In this document: positions 1 through 8,671 of the stretch, piece by piece
Layout: the number at the start of each line of letters is the position of its first letter
Numbering within the stretch: the first letter of the stretch is position 1
From: Plesiomonas sp051652165
GTDB lineage: Bacteria; Pseudomonadota; Gammaproteobacteria; Enterobacterales; CAMTGL01
Reading direction: 5' to 3'
Assembly (NCBI RefSeq): GCF_051652165.1
Contig: NZ_JBOFTR010000004.1
Span: 310,001 to 374,000, forward strand
DNA: 64,000 nt
Position numbers and translations under genes: made by a program
Notes under the pieces: model-generated
The model's input: only the letters and a program-made list of their open reading frames with translations
Database searches by the model: none
What the model was told of the DNA's origin: nothing

Positions 1-141
1 TGGCAAAAGAGTGAAAAAGTACGCTGGTTGTAGATTTGGTCACGCTTCACTCATTGTAAGGTTGACGCAGCTACTTAAAGCTAACACCATGATGATAATA
101 ATATTTCGTAGTATGAAATGCATTTTTTTGAGTGGTGCAGC

Positions 142-1359
142 ATGGCAGCAGGGCACAATCTTGGACACATTGATCAAATTAAACAGATAAATATGGGCGT
201 GGTATATCGGTTAATTGATCAATTAGGCCCGATTTCACGCATTGAATTATCCAAGCAGGCGGGTTTAGCCCCAGCAAGTATCACAAAAATCACCCGTGAA
301 TTGCTTGATGTTCACTTAATTTGCGAAAATGAGTGCCAAGACTTTGGTCAGCGTGGTCGGCCAGCCGTAGGGTTAGTATTAGATACAACAGGCTGGCATT
401 TCCTCTCTCTGCGCTTAGGCTGCGGTTATCTGACACTGGTTTTGCATGAGCTCAATGGTCAGATATTGATTGAAGAGCGTTTAGAGGTGATTGAGCGTCA
501 GCAAGTTGCACTGCTCAAACGCTTAGTCAGTGAAATTGACCTCTTTTTTACTCGTCATCAAAATAAGCTTGAACGATTAACTGGTATTGCCGTGACGCTA
601 CCAGGCATGATTGATGCTGCGCGCGGTATTGTTCATCATATGCCTTATTATCAGGTAAAAGAGATGCCATTGGCCGCAGAGCTGGCGGCAAAAACCGGTT
701 TACGGGTTTTTTTACGGCATGATATTTGCGCATGGGCGATGGCTGAGTCACTGTTTGGGCATGCTCAGGGCTGCGATAATGTTATTTTGCTGAGTATTAA
801 TCACGGTGTTGGTGTGGGGGTGATGATCGATGGCAAGCTGATTCATGGTCAGTTTCGTAATCTGATTGAGGCTGGGCATCAGATTGTTAACCCAGATGGT
901 GTGCTCTGTGAATGTGGTCACCGTGGCTGTTTAGAAACCGAGATCAGTATGCAAGCGTTGTTGCGAAAGGTGCAACAGCAGCTAGATATAGGTATTCAGA
1001 GTTCATTGCAGCATGTTCCATTGACGATTACTGCGCTCTGCCACGCCGCAATTGAGGGCGATTCACTGGCGTTGAGTGTGTTGCATGATACTGCGCGTTA
1101 TATTGGGCAATTACTCGCTACGTTGGTGAATTTATTTCATCCTGAGAAAATTTTGTTTGGCTCGCCATTACATCAAGCACAAGCGGTTTTATTTCCTGAA
1201 ATTGAAGCTACAATCAAACATCTCTCTTATCCTCCGTATACCGAAAATCTGGTGTTACAGCTCACTCAATTTCACAATGAAGGCACGATGGCAGGGGTTG
1301 GTTTGGTCAAAGAGGCGCTATATAACGGCTCTTTACTGACACAATTACTTGAAGGTTAA
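142..1359 (+). CDS. mlc: Mlc-type ROK-family transcriptional repressor
   Basis: Probable global repressor of sugar-uptake genes (Mlc/DgsA type, NagC relative). The N-terminus (GHIDQIKQ...VYRLIDQLGP.SRIELS) is the winged-helix DNA-binding region and follows E. coli Mlc closely. The ROK zinc motif CxCGxxGC is intact at about C256, C258 and C263, and the protein ends in MYNGSLL-like sequence as Mlc does. The length of 405 residues fits the family (about 406). The frame is open from an ATG at 118, but the ATG at 142 matches the start of known Mlc proteins and is preferred; neither has a strong ribosome binding site. No PTS gene is adjacent, so its targets cannot be read from context. NagC is the alternative, but the N-terminal sequence favours Mlc. 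Confidence 0.88.
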   Translation: MAAGHNLGHIDQIKQINMGVVYRLIDQLGPISRIELSKQAGLAPASITKITRELLDVHLICENECQDFGQRGRPAVGLVLDTTGWHFLSLRLGCGYLTLVLHELNGQILIEERLEVIERQQVALLKRLVSEIDLFFTRHQNKLERLTGIAVTLPGMIDAARGIVHHMPYYQVKEMPLAAELAAKTGLRVFLRHDICAWAMAESLFGHAQGCDNVILLSINHGVGVGVMIDGKLIHGQFRNLIEAGHQIVNPDGVLCECGHRGCLETEISMQALLRKVQQQLDIGIQSSLQHVPLTITALCHAAIEGDSLALSVLHDTARYIGQLLATLVNLFHPEKILFGSPLHQAQAVLFPEIEATIKHLSYPPYTENLVLQLTQFHNEGTMAGVGLVKEALYNGSLLTQLLEG

Positions 1360-1500
1360 TTTTTCTGGTCATTTTACAAATGTATCCATGCAAATTGCAC
1401 GGTGAATATTCAAGCGTTAGCAGTAACAAGCATGATTAGCGATACAAAATTTATCAAAATAGATTGCTAATAGGCGTTGGCATATGTTTAGGGCGTAGCT

Positions 1501-1530
1501 GAAACAAAAATAGCCTCACAAGAGGCTATT
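1501..1530 (-). terminator. Terminator of the haem ABC transporter operon
   Basis: A perfect 9-bp stem (AATAGCCTC/GAGGCTATT, loop of 4) at 1509-1530. On the minus strand it is followed by TTTTTGTTTC. It lies 110 nt past the hutD stop and between two convergent genes, so it may also stop mlc transcription. Confidence 0.7.
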
Positions 1531-1639
1531 TAGGAGGGCAAAGAGAGCCAGAGGTGGTGTATTGAGCTAGATACTCTTCTTATTTGCAGGATAAAAGTTC
1601 TTACCTGATAGGGGAATAAATTAGACAAAGCACAAAAAA

Positions 1640-2455
1640 CTAGGCGATCAGTACAGAGTCAATATCAGGATGTGGAAGAATCGTTGTTTCGATATCAAAC
1701 ACATGCTGAATATGGTTATGGGTTAAGACCTGTTTTGGTGTACCGTCAGCATACAGTGTTCCGTTATTGAGCAGTAATATGCGATCAGCATAACGGGCTG
1801 CAAGGTTTAAATCGTGCAAAATAACCAGCACTGCGTCACCCGCTAATGCTCGCTCTTTTGCTATTTGCAACGTGTGGTGCTGGTGGCAGAGATCAAGCGC
1901 AGAAGTGGGTTCATCAAGTATTAATAACTGCGGTTCTGCTGGTAATGAGCCTGATTGCTCTACTTCCTTAAACTGTTTTGCGCTCTGTTTTTTTTCGCCC
2001 AGTTGTGCCAGCACTCTTGCAAAATGTACCCGCTGCTTTTCACCGCCAGAGAGTTCAGTGTATAACCGAGTGGCTAAGTGTTGAGCCCCAACAACGGTTA
2101 AACAGTCGTGTGCAATTCGCTGATTTTCGCTATGTGATGAAGCGTGTGGTAATCGCCCTAGCATAACGACTTCGTGTACTAAAAAAGCAAAAGAGAGCGA
2201 TGAGCTTTGCGGCAAGATGGCCATTTTTTGCGCTAATAGAGTACTGTTCCATGTATGTTGTGGTTGATTAAATAGGGTAATTTCACCCTGAAAAGGGATC
2301 TCCTTGCTGATGCATTTGATCAGAGTTGACTTTCCAGAGCCATTGGGCCCAAGTAATATAGTTAACTCCCCAGCAAATAAGGTTAATGAGAGATCGGTTA
2401 AAATGTGCCGTTGCCCTCGTTGCACCTGTAATTTATTGATCTGCAATATACTCAT
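1640..2455 (-). CDS. hutD: Haem ABC transporter ATP-binding protein HutD
   Basis: Cytoplasmic ATPase that powers haem import across the inner membrane with HutC and HutB. Visible motifs are Walker A GPNGSGKST (about 36-44), signature LSGGEKQ (135-141) and Walker B LLILDEP (177-183) followed by the H-loop region VILHDLNLAARYAD. At 271 residues it matches HmuV/HutD/HugD proteins. A charged insert of about 24 residues (152-175) sits between the signature and Walker B. Its start overlaps the end of hutC by 4 nt (ATGA), indicating translational coupling. It is the last gene of the tonB-exbB-exbD-hutBCD unit, which should be Fur-controlled through the box at 6427. Confidence 0.92.
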   Translation of the reverse strand: MSILQINKLQVQRGQRHILTDLSLTLFAGELTILLGPNGSGKSTLIKCISKEIPFQGEITLFNQPQHTWNSTLLAQKMAILPQSSSLSFAFLVHEVVMLGRLPHASSHSENQRIAHDCLTVVGAQHLATRLYTELSGGEKQRVHFARVLAQLGEKKQSAKQFKEVEQSGSLPAEPQLLILDEPTSALDLCHQHHTLQIAKERALAGDAVLVILHDLNLAARYADRILLLNNGTLYADGTPKQVLTHNHIQHVFDIETTILPHPDIDSVLIA

Positions 2456-3513
2456 CCCTGACTCCTTTTTTGCTGGATTAGCAACCAGATAAAGAACGGT
2501 GCACCCAATAATGCTGTGATAATTCCAACAGGAATTTCGGCAGGCGCAGCCAGTTGGCGAGCAAGCAGATCAGCAACCAGCAGTAAAATAGCACCACCAA
2601 GTGCACTCACAGGCAATAGATTACGGTAATCAGGCCCACAGAGCATACGCACCATATGCGGTACAATTAAACCGATAAAACCAATCATACCCGATACAGA
2701 AACGGCAACACCAATTCCTATTGCACATAATATAATGAGCCGATGTTTAAGTTTTTCTACTTGAATACCTAAATGCCGAGCTTCAGATTCGCCCAGTAAT
2801 AGCGCATTCAGTGCGGCATGTTGGCAAGAAAAAGTCATCAATAAAGCCAGCATGACAAAAACAGACAACAGCACACCATGCCATGTTGCCCCGGCTAATG
2901 AGCCCATTTGCCAGAGTGAAAGATCACGTAACTGTTGATCATCGGCTAAATAACTCAGCAGCCCTAAACCAGAAAAGGCAATAGCGCCAATGGCTACACC
3001 TGCTAACAACATCATGCTGACAGATGTACCAAAAGGTGTTCGCCCGATACGATAAACCAGTAAGGTGGTCAGCATGCCGCAGGCGAATGCAAATAGAGCT
3101 GTTGAGCCAAGTGTTAACCAACTGGCAATATCGGCCAGTAACGGCCATGACAACGCCCAACCGGCTGGCAGTAGAACAATGGATAGCCCTGCGCCCAGAG
3201 CTGCACCACCGCTGACGCCAATGATACCGGGGTCAGCTAAGGCATTACGAAATAGCCCCTGTAATACAGCTCCGCACATGGCCAGTATTGCACCAATACT
3301 GATGCACAGTAGGGTACGTGGAAGGCGAATGCTCTGAATAATCAATGCATTCGCTTGTTCACTTGCACTCTTTGGTGAATGAAATAGTGCAAATAGGCTC
3401 TCACTCATTGGCAGTTTAATGGGGCCTGTAGCCATTGAGAACAGTGCCGCAGCGATAAGCAGTAGCAGCCCTGTGCTACTCAGAAGTGATAACTTCAAAC
3501 GTAACATCGGCAC
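2452..3513 (-). CDS. hutC: Haem ABC transporter permease HutC
   Basis: FecCD/BtuC-type inner-membrane permease that carries haem from the periplasmic binder HutB. It is 353 residues long with about nine or ten hydrophobic spans. It carries the family sequences IRLPRTLL near residue 60 and GMIGFIGLIVPHMVR near residue 275, the latter holding the cytoplasmic loop that contacts the ATPase. Its start lies 3 nt past the hutB stop and its end overlaps hutD by 4 nt, so the three genes form one transporter operon. Substrate is inferred from the haem receptor and haem-handling genes next door rather than from the protein itself. Confidence 0.92.
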   Translation of the reverse strand: MPMLRLKLSLLSSTGLLLLIAAALFSMATGPIKLPMSESLFALFHSPKSASEQANALIIQSIRLPRTLLCISIGAILAMCGAVLQGLFRNALADPGIIGVSGGAALGAGLSIVLLPAGWALSWPLLADIASWLTLGSTALFAFACGMLTTLLVYRIGRTPFGTSVSMMLLAGVAIGAIAFSGLGLLSYLADDQQLRDLSLWQMGSLAGATWHGVLLSVFVMLALLMTFSCQHAALNALLLGESEARHLGIQVEKLKHRLIILCAIGIGVAVSVSGMIGFIGLIVPHMVRMLCGPDYRNLLPVSALGGAILLLVADLLARQLAAPAEIPVGIITALLGAPFFIWLLIQQKRSQG

Positions 3514-3516
3514 ACC

Positions 3517-4419
3517 TTAGTGGCTAGATGACAGAGGGGTGTTATAGCGAAGAAAATAATCAGCCAAACGGTCAGCCTCATGCAAACTTGTTAAGCCTAA
3601 CCCGCCAATTAAAGCCTTACCATTGATAGGGTATACAGCTAAGTTTTTCCCTGCAGGTGTATGAGTCAGTATCGGGAATTGTGCCAATGCTGCTTGTGCG
3701 CTACCTTTCCAGTTACGTTGACTAATGATGATGATATCGGGTTGCATAGCCAACAGGCTTTCGCTAGAAACTGTTTGATAGTTTTTCACTTTTTCTGCCG
3801 GATTTGTTGCTCCAGCCAGAGATATCAACGTATTTGCAGGTGTATTTCCCCCAGCAACCATCGGGGCGCGCCCTTCATTAAGCAGGAGGAAAATAACGTT
3901 TAGATTGTTTTTGCTCTGAATATGCTGGCGTTTTTTCGCCAGTTCAGCCAGTTGAGTGTCTGTTTTGTGTAATAATGCAGTGCCTTCGGATGGTTTATTT
4001 AACTGCTGGGCCAGTAAAGTAATACGCTGTTTTAAACTCTCAATATCTGATCCTGAAGGTAATACAGTGACAGTAACACCCGCTTGTTTAAGCATATCAA
4101 TCGATGACTGCGGTGCGATTTCATCAGTACCAATTAGTTGATTCGGGCGTAGAGCTAACATGCCCTCAGCAGGCAGTTGACGAATATATCCCAGTTTTTT
4201 TGCAGAGCTATTTATAGGCAGCTCACTGCTGCTATCTGTACCTACCAAAAGATCTTGGCCACCGAGTGCAACAATGATTTCAGTAACACCCATTCCTGCT
4301 GAGATAATACGATCAGCAGCAACAGCAGGCACAGCGAAACCACTGAGCAGAGTCACACTACACACAAACAGAGCCGATTTTATCTGTTTGCGTAGTCTCA
4401 ATATCGTTGGCATTACCAT
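3517..4419 (-). CDS. hutB: Periplasmic haem-binding protein HutB
   Basis: Type III substrate-binding protein of the haem importer (HmuT/HutB/HugB, PF01497 type). The N-terminus has a basic stretch, a hydrophobic core (SALFVCSVTLLSGFAVPAVA) and an AVA-A signal peptidase site near residue 34. The mature protein begins with RIISAGMGVTEIIVALG, typical of this family. There is no lipobox, so it should be free in the periplasm. It ends one base before exbD begins. An in-frame alternative start three codons in (MPTILRLRKQ) would also give a normal signal peptide. Confidence 0.9.
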   Translation of the reverse strand: MVMPTILRLRKQIKSALFVCSVTLLSGFAVPAVAADRIISAGMGVTEIIVALGGQDLLVGTDSSSELPINSSAKKLGYIRQLPAEGMLALRPNQLIGTDEIAPQSSIDMLKQAGVTVTVLPSGSDIESLKQRITLLAQQLNKPSEGTALLHKTDTQLAELAKKRQHIQSKNNLNVIFLLLNEGRAPMVAGGNTPANTLISLAGATNPAEKVKNYQTVSSESLLAMQPDIIIISQRNWKGSAQAALAQFPILTHTPAGKNLAVYPINGKALIGGLGLTSLHEADRLADYFLRYNTPLSSSH

Positions 4420-4842
4420 TTATTTTGTTCCTTTCGTCAAAATTTGTGCTGCGGGAATGTGTTGTTGTTGTAAAAAATTAAGCAAATTTAGTAAACGTTC
4501 GGCACTTACATTACGATCGGCCGCAATAATTATGCTGGCGTTGGGTAACTGCTGGTGGCGTTGTAACAGAGCTTGGCTAAACATCTCCCACGAGCGATAA
4601 GTGTGATCATTCAGTGCCCAATAAGGTTCACTGGCCAATAAGTGCAGTGTTAATGGTTGTTGTTCTGTTGGTGCAGCAGATTGTGTGTTGTCTATTTCTG
4701 GTAGATCTATCTCCATACTCTGTAAACGCACATTGGCTGTGAGCAGCAAAAAAACCAGCACAATAAAGATAATGTCGAGCAGCGGTGTCAAATCGATACC
4801 GACACTCGGTTGCATGTGATCAGATGAGCGATCGCGGATCAT
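4420..4842 (-). CDS. exbD: ExbD energy-transducing protein
   Basis: Inner-membrane partner of ExbB and TonB that uses the proton gradient to energise outer-membrane receptors. It has a short cytoplasmic N-terminus, one transmembrane helix (LLDIIFIVLVFLLLTANV) with the conserved proton-pathway Asp in DLTPLLD-I, and a periplasmic domain. The frame is open upstream, but the ATG at 4842 overlaps the exbB stop by 4 nt (ATGA) and yields MIRDRSS, a normal ExbD start; it is chosen over the upstream start at 4881. The product is 140 residues, slightly short for ExbD, as is common for the haem-linked ExbD2 type. Confidence 0.88.
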   Translation of the reverse strand: MIRDRSSDHMQPSVGIDLTPLLDIIFIVLVFLLLTANVRLQSMEIDLPEIDNTQSAAPTEQQPLTLHLLASEPYWALNDHTYRSWEMFSQALLQRHQQLPNASIIIAADRNVSAERLLNLLNFLQQQHIPAAQILTKGTK

Positions 4843-5483
4843 TGATGAAACTCCTGATTCAGCGCGATACCCTCTAACCACAAGTTATACTGGTTCATAC
4901 CGTGCTCGGCACTGTGGATTAACCGGTCAATCCACAAGCTAAATAGCTGCGCGCCAATAATGGCAGGCAGGGCAATCAACAGACCCGCGGCGGTGGTATA
5001 CATGGCGATACCTAAACCATTGGCGAGCAGAGCAGGAGTGACAGGGCTATTACTGATGCCGATATCCTGAAACATCTGAATCAGCCCTAAAATTGTGCCG
5101 AGCAAACCCAGTAATGGGCTAATTGCTGCAATCAATGTCAGCATTTTTAAGCCAAAACTCAGTTGGCGACGTTTGTTTTGCAGCCAAATTGCAGCAATTT
5201 CTTCACGCAATAATTTGTTTTCAGCCCTGTGCATAATCAACAGCGACAAACCTTGTAGCAGTAGTGAACGCTGACCAGATAGTGCCTCTTGCATCTGCTC
5301 AAACTCCCCTTGCTGGGTACAACGTGTTAACGGTGGCAGAGCGCCAGAGGTTTGAACATTAAATCGGCTGGCTTGTAGCAGCTTAAACAACCTATCGAGC
5401 ACAATAACACCCGTTAAAAATGAGCAAATCAGTAAGGGCCACATCATCATGCCCAGTTGTTGTTCAAGTTGAGTTAGCAACAT
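4839..5483 (-). CDS. exbB: ExbB energy-transducing protein
   Basis: MotA/TolQ/ExbB proton-channel family. It is 214 residues with three membrane spans: one near the N-terminus (MMMWPLLICSFLTGVIVL) and two in the C-terminal half (LTLIAAISPLLGLLGTILGLI and TAAGLLIALPAIIGA). The central GLLGT-LG and TAAGLL-ALPA sequences are the conserved channel core. It sits between tonB and exbD and overlaps exbD by 4 nt, giving a dedicated TonB system for the neighbouring haem receptor. TolQ is excluded by context, since no tolR, tolA or tolB is nearby. Confidence 0.9.
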   Translation of the reverse strand: MLLTQLEQQLGMMMWPLLICSFLTGVIVLDRLFKLLQASRFNVQTSGALPPLTRCTQQGEFEQMQEALSGQRSLLLQGLSLLIMHRAENKLLREEIAAIWLQNKRRQLSFGLKMLTLIAAISPLLGLLGTILGLIQMFQDIGISNSPVTPALLANGLGIAMYTTAAGLLIALPAIIGAQLFSLWIDRLIHSAEHGMNQYNLWLEGIALNQEFHQ

Positions 5484-5500
5484 CTTAATCTCAAGCCTAT

Positions 5501-6355
5501 TTAAGTTAGTTCAAAACGAATCGGAATACGCACCGTGTGTTTTATGCCTACGCCATTGATCTCTTTAGGTAAAAACTGCCATTTCTGTACGGCTTTTAGC
5601 GCCGCTTTATCGAGCAGCAGTGAACCACTACTGCGAGTTAACACCACAGTAAGAAGCTCACCGTGTACGCCAAGTGTAATATCGAGCAGGGTTGTTCCCT
5701 CTTGCCGCCTAGCACGTGCGGCAGTGGGATACTCTGGTGGAGCAGGGGGAATACGAAAACGGGGCTTACTTTCACTGTTGAGTGTGGTCGACAGTGAAGG
5801 GGAAGTTGTATGGGTTTGAGCCATTGTAGAAGAGGTTAGTGTATTTTGGCTACTGTGTGTTGTGGTTTGTACTGCATCTTGTTGTTTTTTAGTTGGTAGT
5901 ATTTTTGCTACCTCTGATTTTTTAGGTTGCTCTGAACGTTTTGTATCCGCTTTTTTTTCCGGTGTGGTTTTAGATGGAGTGGTTATTTTTTCTAAAGGCG
6001 TTTTAAACGGCAAAGCCTGAAGCGCACGGTTTTTTGAGCTCATAACACTTTCTTTTCTCTCTTTTTTCTCTTTTATTACCGCGTTTTTAACCAACTCTGG
6101 TTTGGCCATTTCCAACGTATTCGTTAAGGATGTATCAGAGAGTGTTGCCCTTTGCTCTGTCGGATTAACCGCGGCGCGTTGAGCCGTAGCCAACGTCAAA
6201 ACCATACGAGATGCTGATGTTGGTGAACTCAGAGTATCAAGGGTAATGGCTCGTGTTTGAAGAGGTTGGAATCCTACTAGTAACAAAACGGTATGCGCAC
6301 AAAGGCATATGCCAGAGGCGACCAATAATCGTTTTTTTTCTGAGGAAATCCACAT
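5501..6355 (-). CDS. tonB: TonB energy transducer for haem uptake
   Basis: Links the ExbB/ExbD motor to the outer-membrane receptor. Residues 10-27 form the signal-anchor helix (VASGICLCAHTVLLLVGF) with the conserved His in SxxxH-like context. A long Lys/Ser/Thr-rich linker (about 60-195) replaces the usual Pro-rich EP/KP repeats. The C-terminal domain has the family sequence PPEYPTAARARRQEGTT...G.L..V.L..SSG..LLDKAAL.AV..W.F.P. It is 284 residues, first gene of a minus-strand operon running through hutD, and divergent from hutA with a Fur box between them. Confidence 0.92.
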   Translation of the reverse strand: MWISSEKKRLLVASGICLCAHTVLLLVGFQPLQTRAITLDTLSSPTSASRMVLTLATAQRAAVNPTEQRATLSDTSLTNTLEMAKPELVKNAVIKEKKERKESVMSSKNRALQALPFKTPLEKITTPSKTTPEKKADTKRSEQPKKSEVAKILPTKKQQDAVQTTTHSSQNTLTSSTMAQTHTTSPSLSTTLNSESKPRFRIPPAPPEYPTAARARRQEGTTLLDITLGVHGELLTVVLTRSSGSLLLDKAALKAVQKWQFLPKEINGVGIKHTVRIPIRFELT

Positions 6356-6426
6356 AGATACAACCCTTGCATACCCAATTCATCTAACGAGATAGCAAAT
6401 ATACATTTTGATACCCCAAAAGATCA

Positions 6427-6445
6427 AATGAAAATTATTTGCATT
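6427..6445. promoter_or_regulatory. Fur box between tonB and hutA
   Basis: The 19-mer AATGAAAATTATTTGCATT fits the gammaproteobacterial Fur pattern AATGAnAATnATTnnCATT at every fixed position. It sits in the 288-nt divergent region between the tonB start and the preferred hutA start, so iron-loaded Fur could repress both haem-uptake units at once. Confidence 0.8.
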
Positions 6446-6643
6446 CGCATTTAATGTTCAGTTACTCTTTATGCGGCACATATAAACCTGCAAATTCCAA
6501 CTCAACATGTGCTGATTCCCCTGTGACTTATGGCAAATCATTGCGGCTTTATGTCCGCAAAAAAAAAGATGTCCTTACGCAGGGTGATTTTTATTCGGGT
6601 GTTTAATCGGTCGTGGTTTTATTTTCAAAAGGATTTAGCACAA

Positions 6644-8671
6644 ATGGCGAGTCATCGAACAAATTGCAAAAATGGGGTTATTTTTCAACGATCTGTACTT
6701 AGCTTGCTAGTTATAAATATTCTCACTGTGCCTTTAATGGCTAATGCAGAAACAACCCAGAGCACATCTACGACAACGGCACTGCCTGAAGTTATCGTAA
6801 CTGCCACACGTGATAATAAAACTCTCGAACAAGAAACGCGTTCAGTCGTGGTCATGAATAAGGCACAAATTGAACAGCAGCAAGCAGCCAGTGTCGCAAA
6901 AGTGCTGAAATATGCACCTAACATTGATGTTCATGGCGGGCCGCGGGCAAATGCACAAAGCCCAACGATTCGAGGTTTAAGCGGAAATCAACTACTGCAA
7001 GTCATTGATGGAGCTCGTCAAAATACCAATTCAGGCCATCGTTCAACCTATTTTCTTGATCCTGAAATGCTATCAAGCATTGAAGTGATCAAAGGGCCAA
7101 GCAGCGCACTGTGGGGAAGTGGAGCATTAGGGGGGGTAGTGGCACTCCAAACGGTTTCGGCTCCTGATTTACTGACTGATCAGCCAATAGGCGGTTATAT
7201 CAAACAAGGCTATGGTAGTGCAAATGATGATACGCGAACCAGTGCTTCACTGTATGGCATGCCAAGTGATGCAATTGACTTTTTATTAAATGGATACTAT
7301 GTCGATGCAAATAATGTGCGTTTAGGCAATGGCGAAAAACTCACAGACTCTAGCTATCGTAATCAAGGTGGGTTGGCAAAAGTGGGTTGGCAAGTTGATG
7401 ATGCACAGCGTTTGCAACTTTCAGTTCGGCAGTCTGAAAATCATCAGAATGCACCGAGTAACCCATCAGAAGCAATCAGCTCTTCTGTACCCCTGGTTCA
7501 GCAAAAAACACGTGATTTTAATACCACATTGGATTACCGCGTAAATCCACAAAATAATCCGTTGTTAGATGCACATATCACAACCTATCTTAATAAAACA
7601 GAGTTTGATGAGTATCGAATCCAGAAAGCACAGCATGATACGGTTAATTATCGCACATTAGGCATGAACATTAACAACCGTTCTACCTTTGATTTCATGA
7701 CACTCGTGTATGGCGGTGATATTTATCAGGATAAAACAGAAGGTCAGCGTGAGGGCCCACATCGTCCTATTCCTGCTGATGCCCGTGCCCAAGTGTGGGG
7801 TACATATTTACAAGCTGATATTCCGTTGGTAACAAATTGGAGTTTGCAACCTGGAATACGCTATGATCATTTTAATATTGAAGATAAAAACATTGCTGAC
7901 TCATCGCGCAGTGAAAGTAACGTTTCGCCGTCAGTCGGTTTACGTTGGCAAGCAGCAGATTGGTTAACATTGAATGCGCGTTACGACGAAGCATTTCGTG
8001 CTCCCAGTATGGAAGAGATGTACACCAGTGGTACACATTTTTGTATGGGGCCAAATATGTGTAACACCTTCCTACCAAATCCTGACTTAAAACCGGAAAA
8101 AGCAAAAAATAAAGAGATCTCAGCCAACATGAAATTCAGTCATGTATTGGCCGATGATGAACTGGCGCTGAATGCCACCTATTTTCATAACAACGTCAGT
8201 AACTACATTGATCAGCGTGTAGACAGGCTAACTACACAATACCAAAACGTTAATGATGCGCTACTTAAAGGAATAGAGCTAACTGCACTCTATAACCTAC
8301 AAAATATCGAAACAAGCCTAAGCTATGCTAAAACTGACGGTGAAAATCAGAGTAATGGCCAGCCACTGCAAAATATCCCAGCACAAAAATGGGTATTAGG
8401 CGCAGGGCACTACTTTATGGATAAATCTCTTAAAGTTGGCATGAATGTTAGCCACTACCAAGCGCAAGATAAGCTGCCTGAAAATGTCACTGAAGTGTAC
8501 CCAAGTTACACTCTCATTGATCTCTATACCACATGGCAGCCACAAGCCTTTAAAGCCGTTAAAGTGGATATTGGTATCGATAATCTTACCGACGAATACT
8601 ACCGTCAGGCCTTTAACCAGCTCTATTCCGCAGGTCGTAATTTCAAAATTGGCGTTCGGTATCAGTTCTGA
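6644..8671 (+). CDS. hutA: TonB-dependent outer-membrane haem receptor
   Basis: Outer-membrane beta-barrel receptor for haem or haemoproteins. With the ATG at 6644 (AAGGA ribosome site at 6629-6633) the protein has 675 residues and a clean signal peptide ending ...PLMANA at about residue 35; the frame is open back to 6530 but the extension hides the signal and is not favoured. A TonB box-like PEVIVTATR lies at about 48-56, then the plug domain (IRGLSGNQLLQVIDGAR). The haem-receptor hallmarks FRAP (from F451) and NPDL (from N479) are both present, with a Cys-containing loop between them. The barrel ends in aromatic F (YQF). The stop overlaps the hutW start (TGATG). Confidence 0.9.
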   Translation: MASHRTNCKNGVIFQRSVLSLLVINILTVPLMANAETTQSTSTTTALPEVIVTATRDNKTLEQETRSVVVMNKAQIEQQQAASVAKVLKYAPNIDVHGGPRANAQSPTIRGLSGNQLLQVIDGARQNTNSGHRSTYFLDPEMLSSIEVIKGPSSALWGSGALGGVVALQTVSAPDLLTDQPIGGYIKQGYGSANDDTRTSASLYGMPSDAIDFLLNGYYVDANNVRLGNGEKLTDSSYRNQGGLAKVGWQVDDAQRLQLSVRQSENHQNAPSNPSEAISSSVPLVQQKTRDFNTTLDYRVNPQNNPLLDAHITTYLNKTEFDEYRIQKAQHDTVNYRTLGMNINNRSTFDFMTLVYGGDIYQDKTEGQREGPHRPIPADARAQVWGTYLQADIPLVTNWSLQPGIRYDHFNIEDKNIADSSRSESNVSPSVGLRWQAADWLTLNARYDEAFRAPSMEEMYTSGTHFCMGPNMCNTFLPNPDLKPEKAKNKEISANMKFSHVLADDELALNATYFHNNVSNYIDQRVDRLTTQYQNVNDALLKGIELTALYNLQNIETSLSYAKTDGENQSNGQPLQNIPAQKWVLGAGHYFMDKSLKVGMNVSHYQAQDKLPENVTEVYPSYTLIDLYTTWQPQAFKAVKVDIGIDNLTDEYYRQAFNQLYSAGRNFKIGVRYQF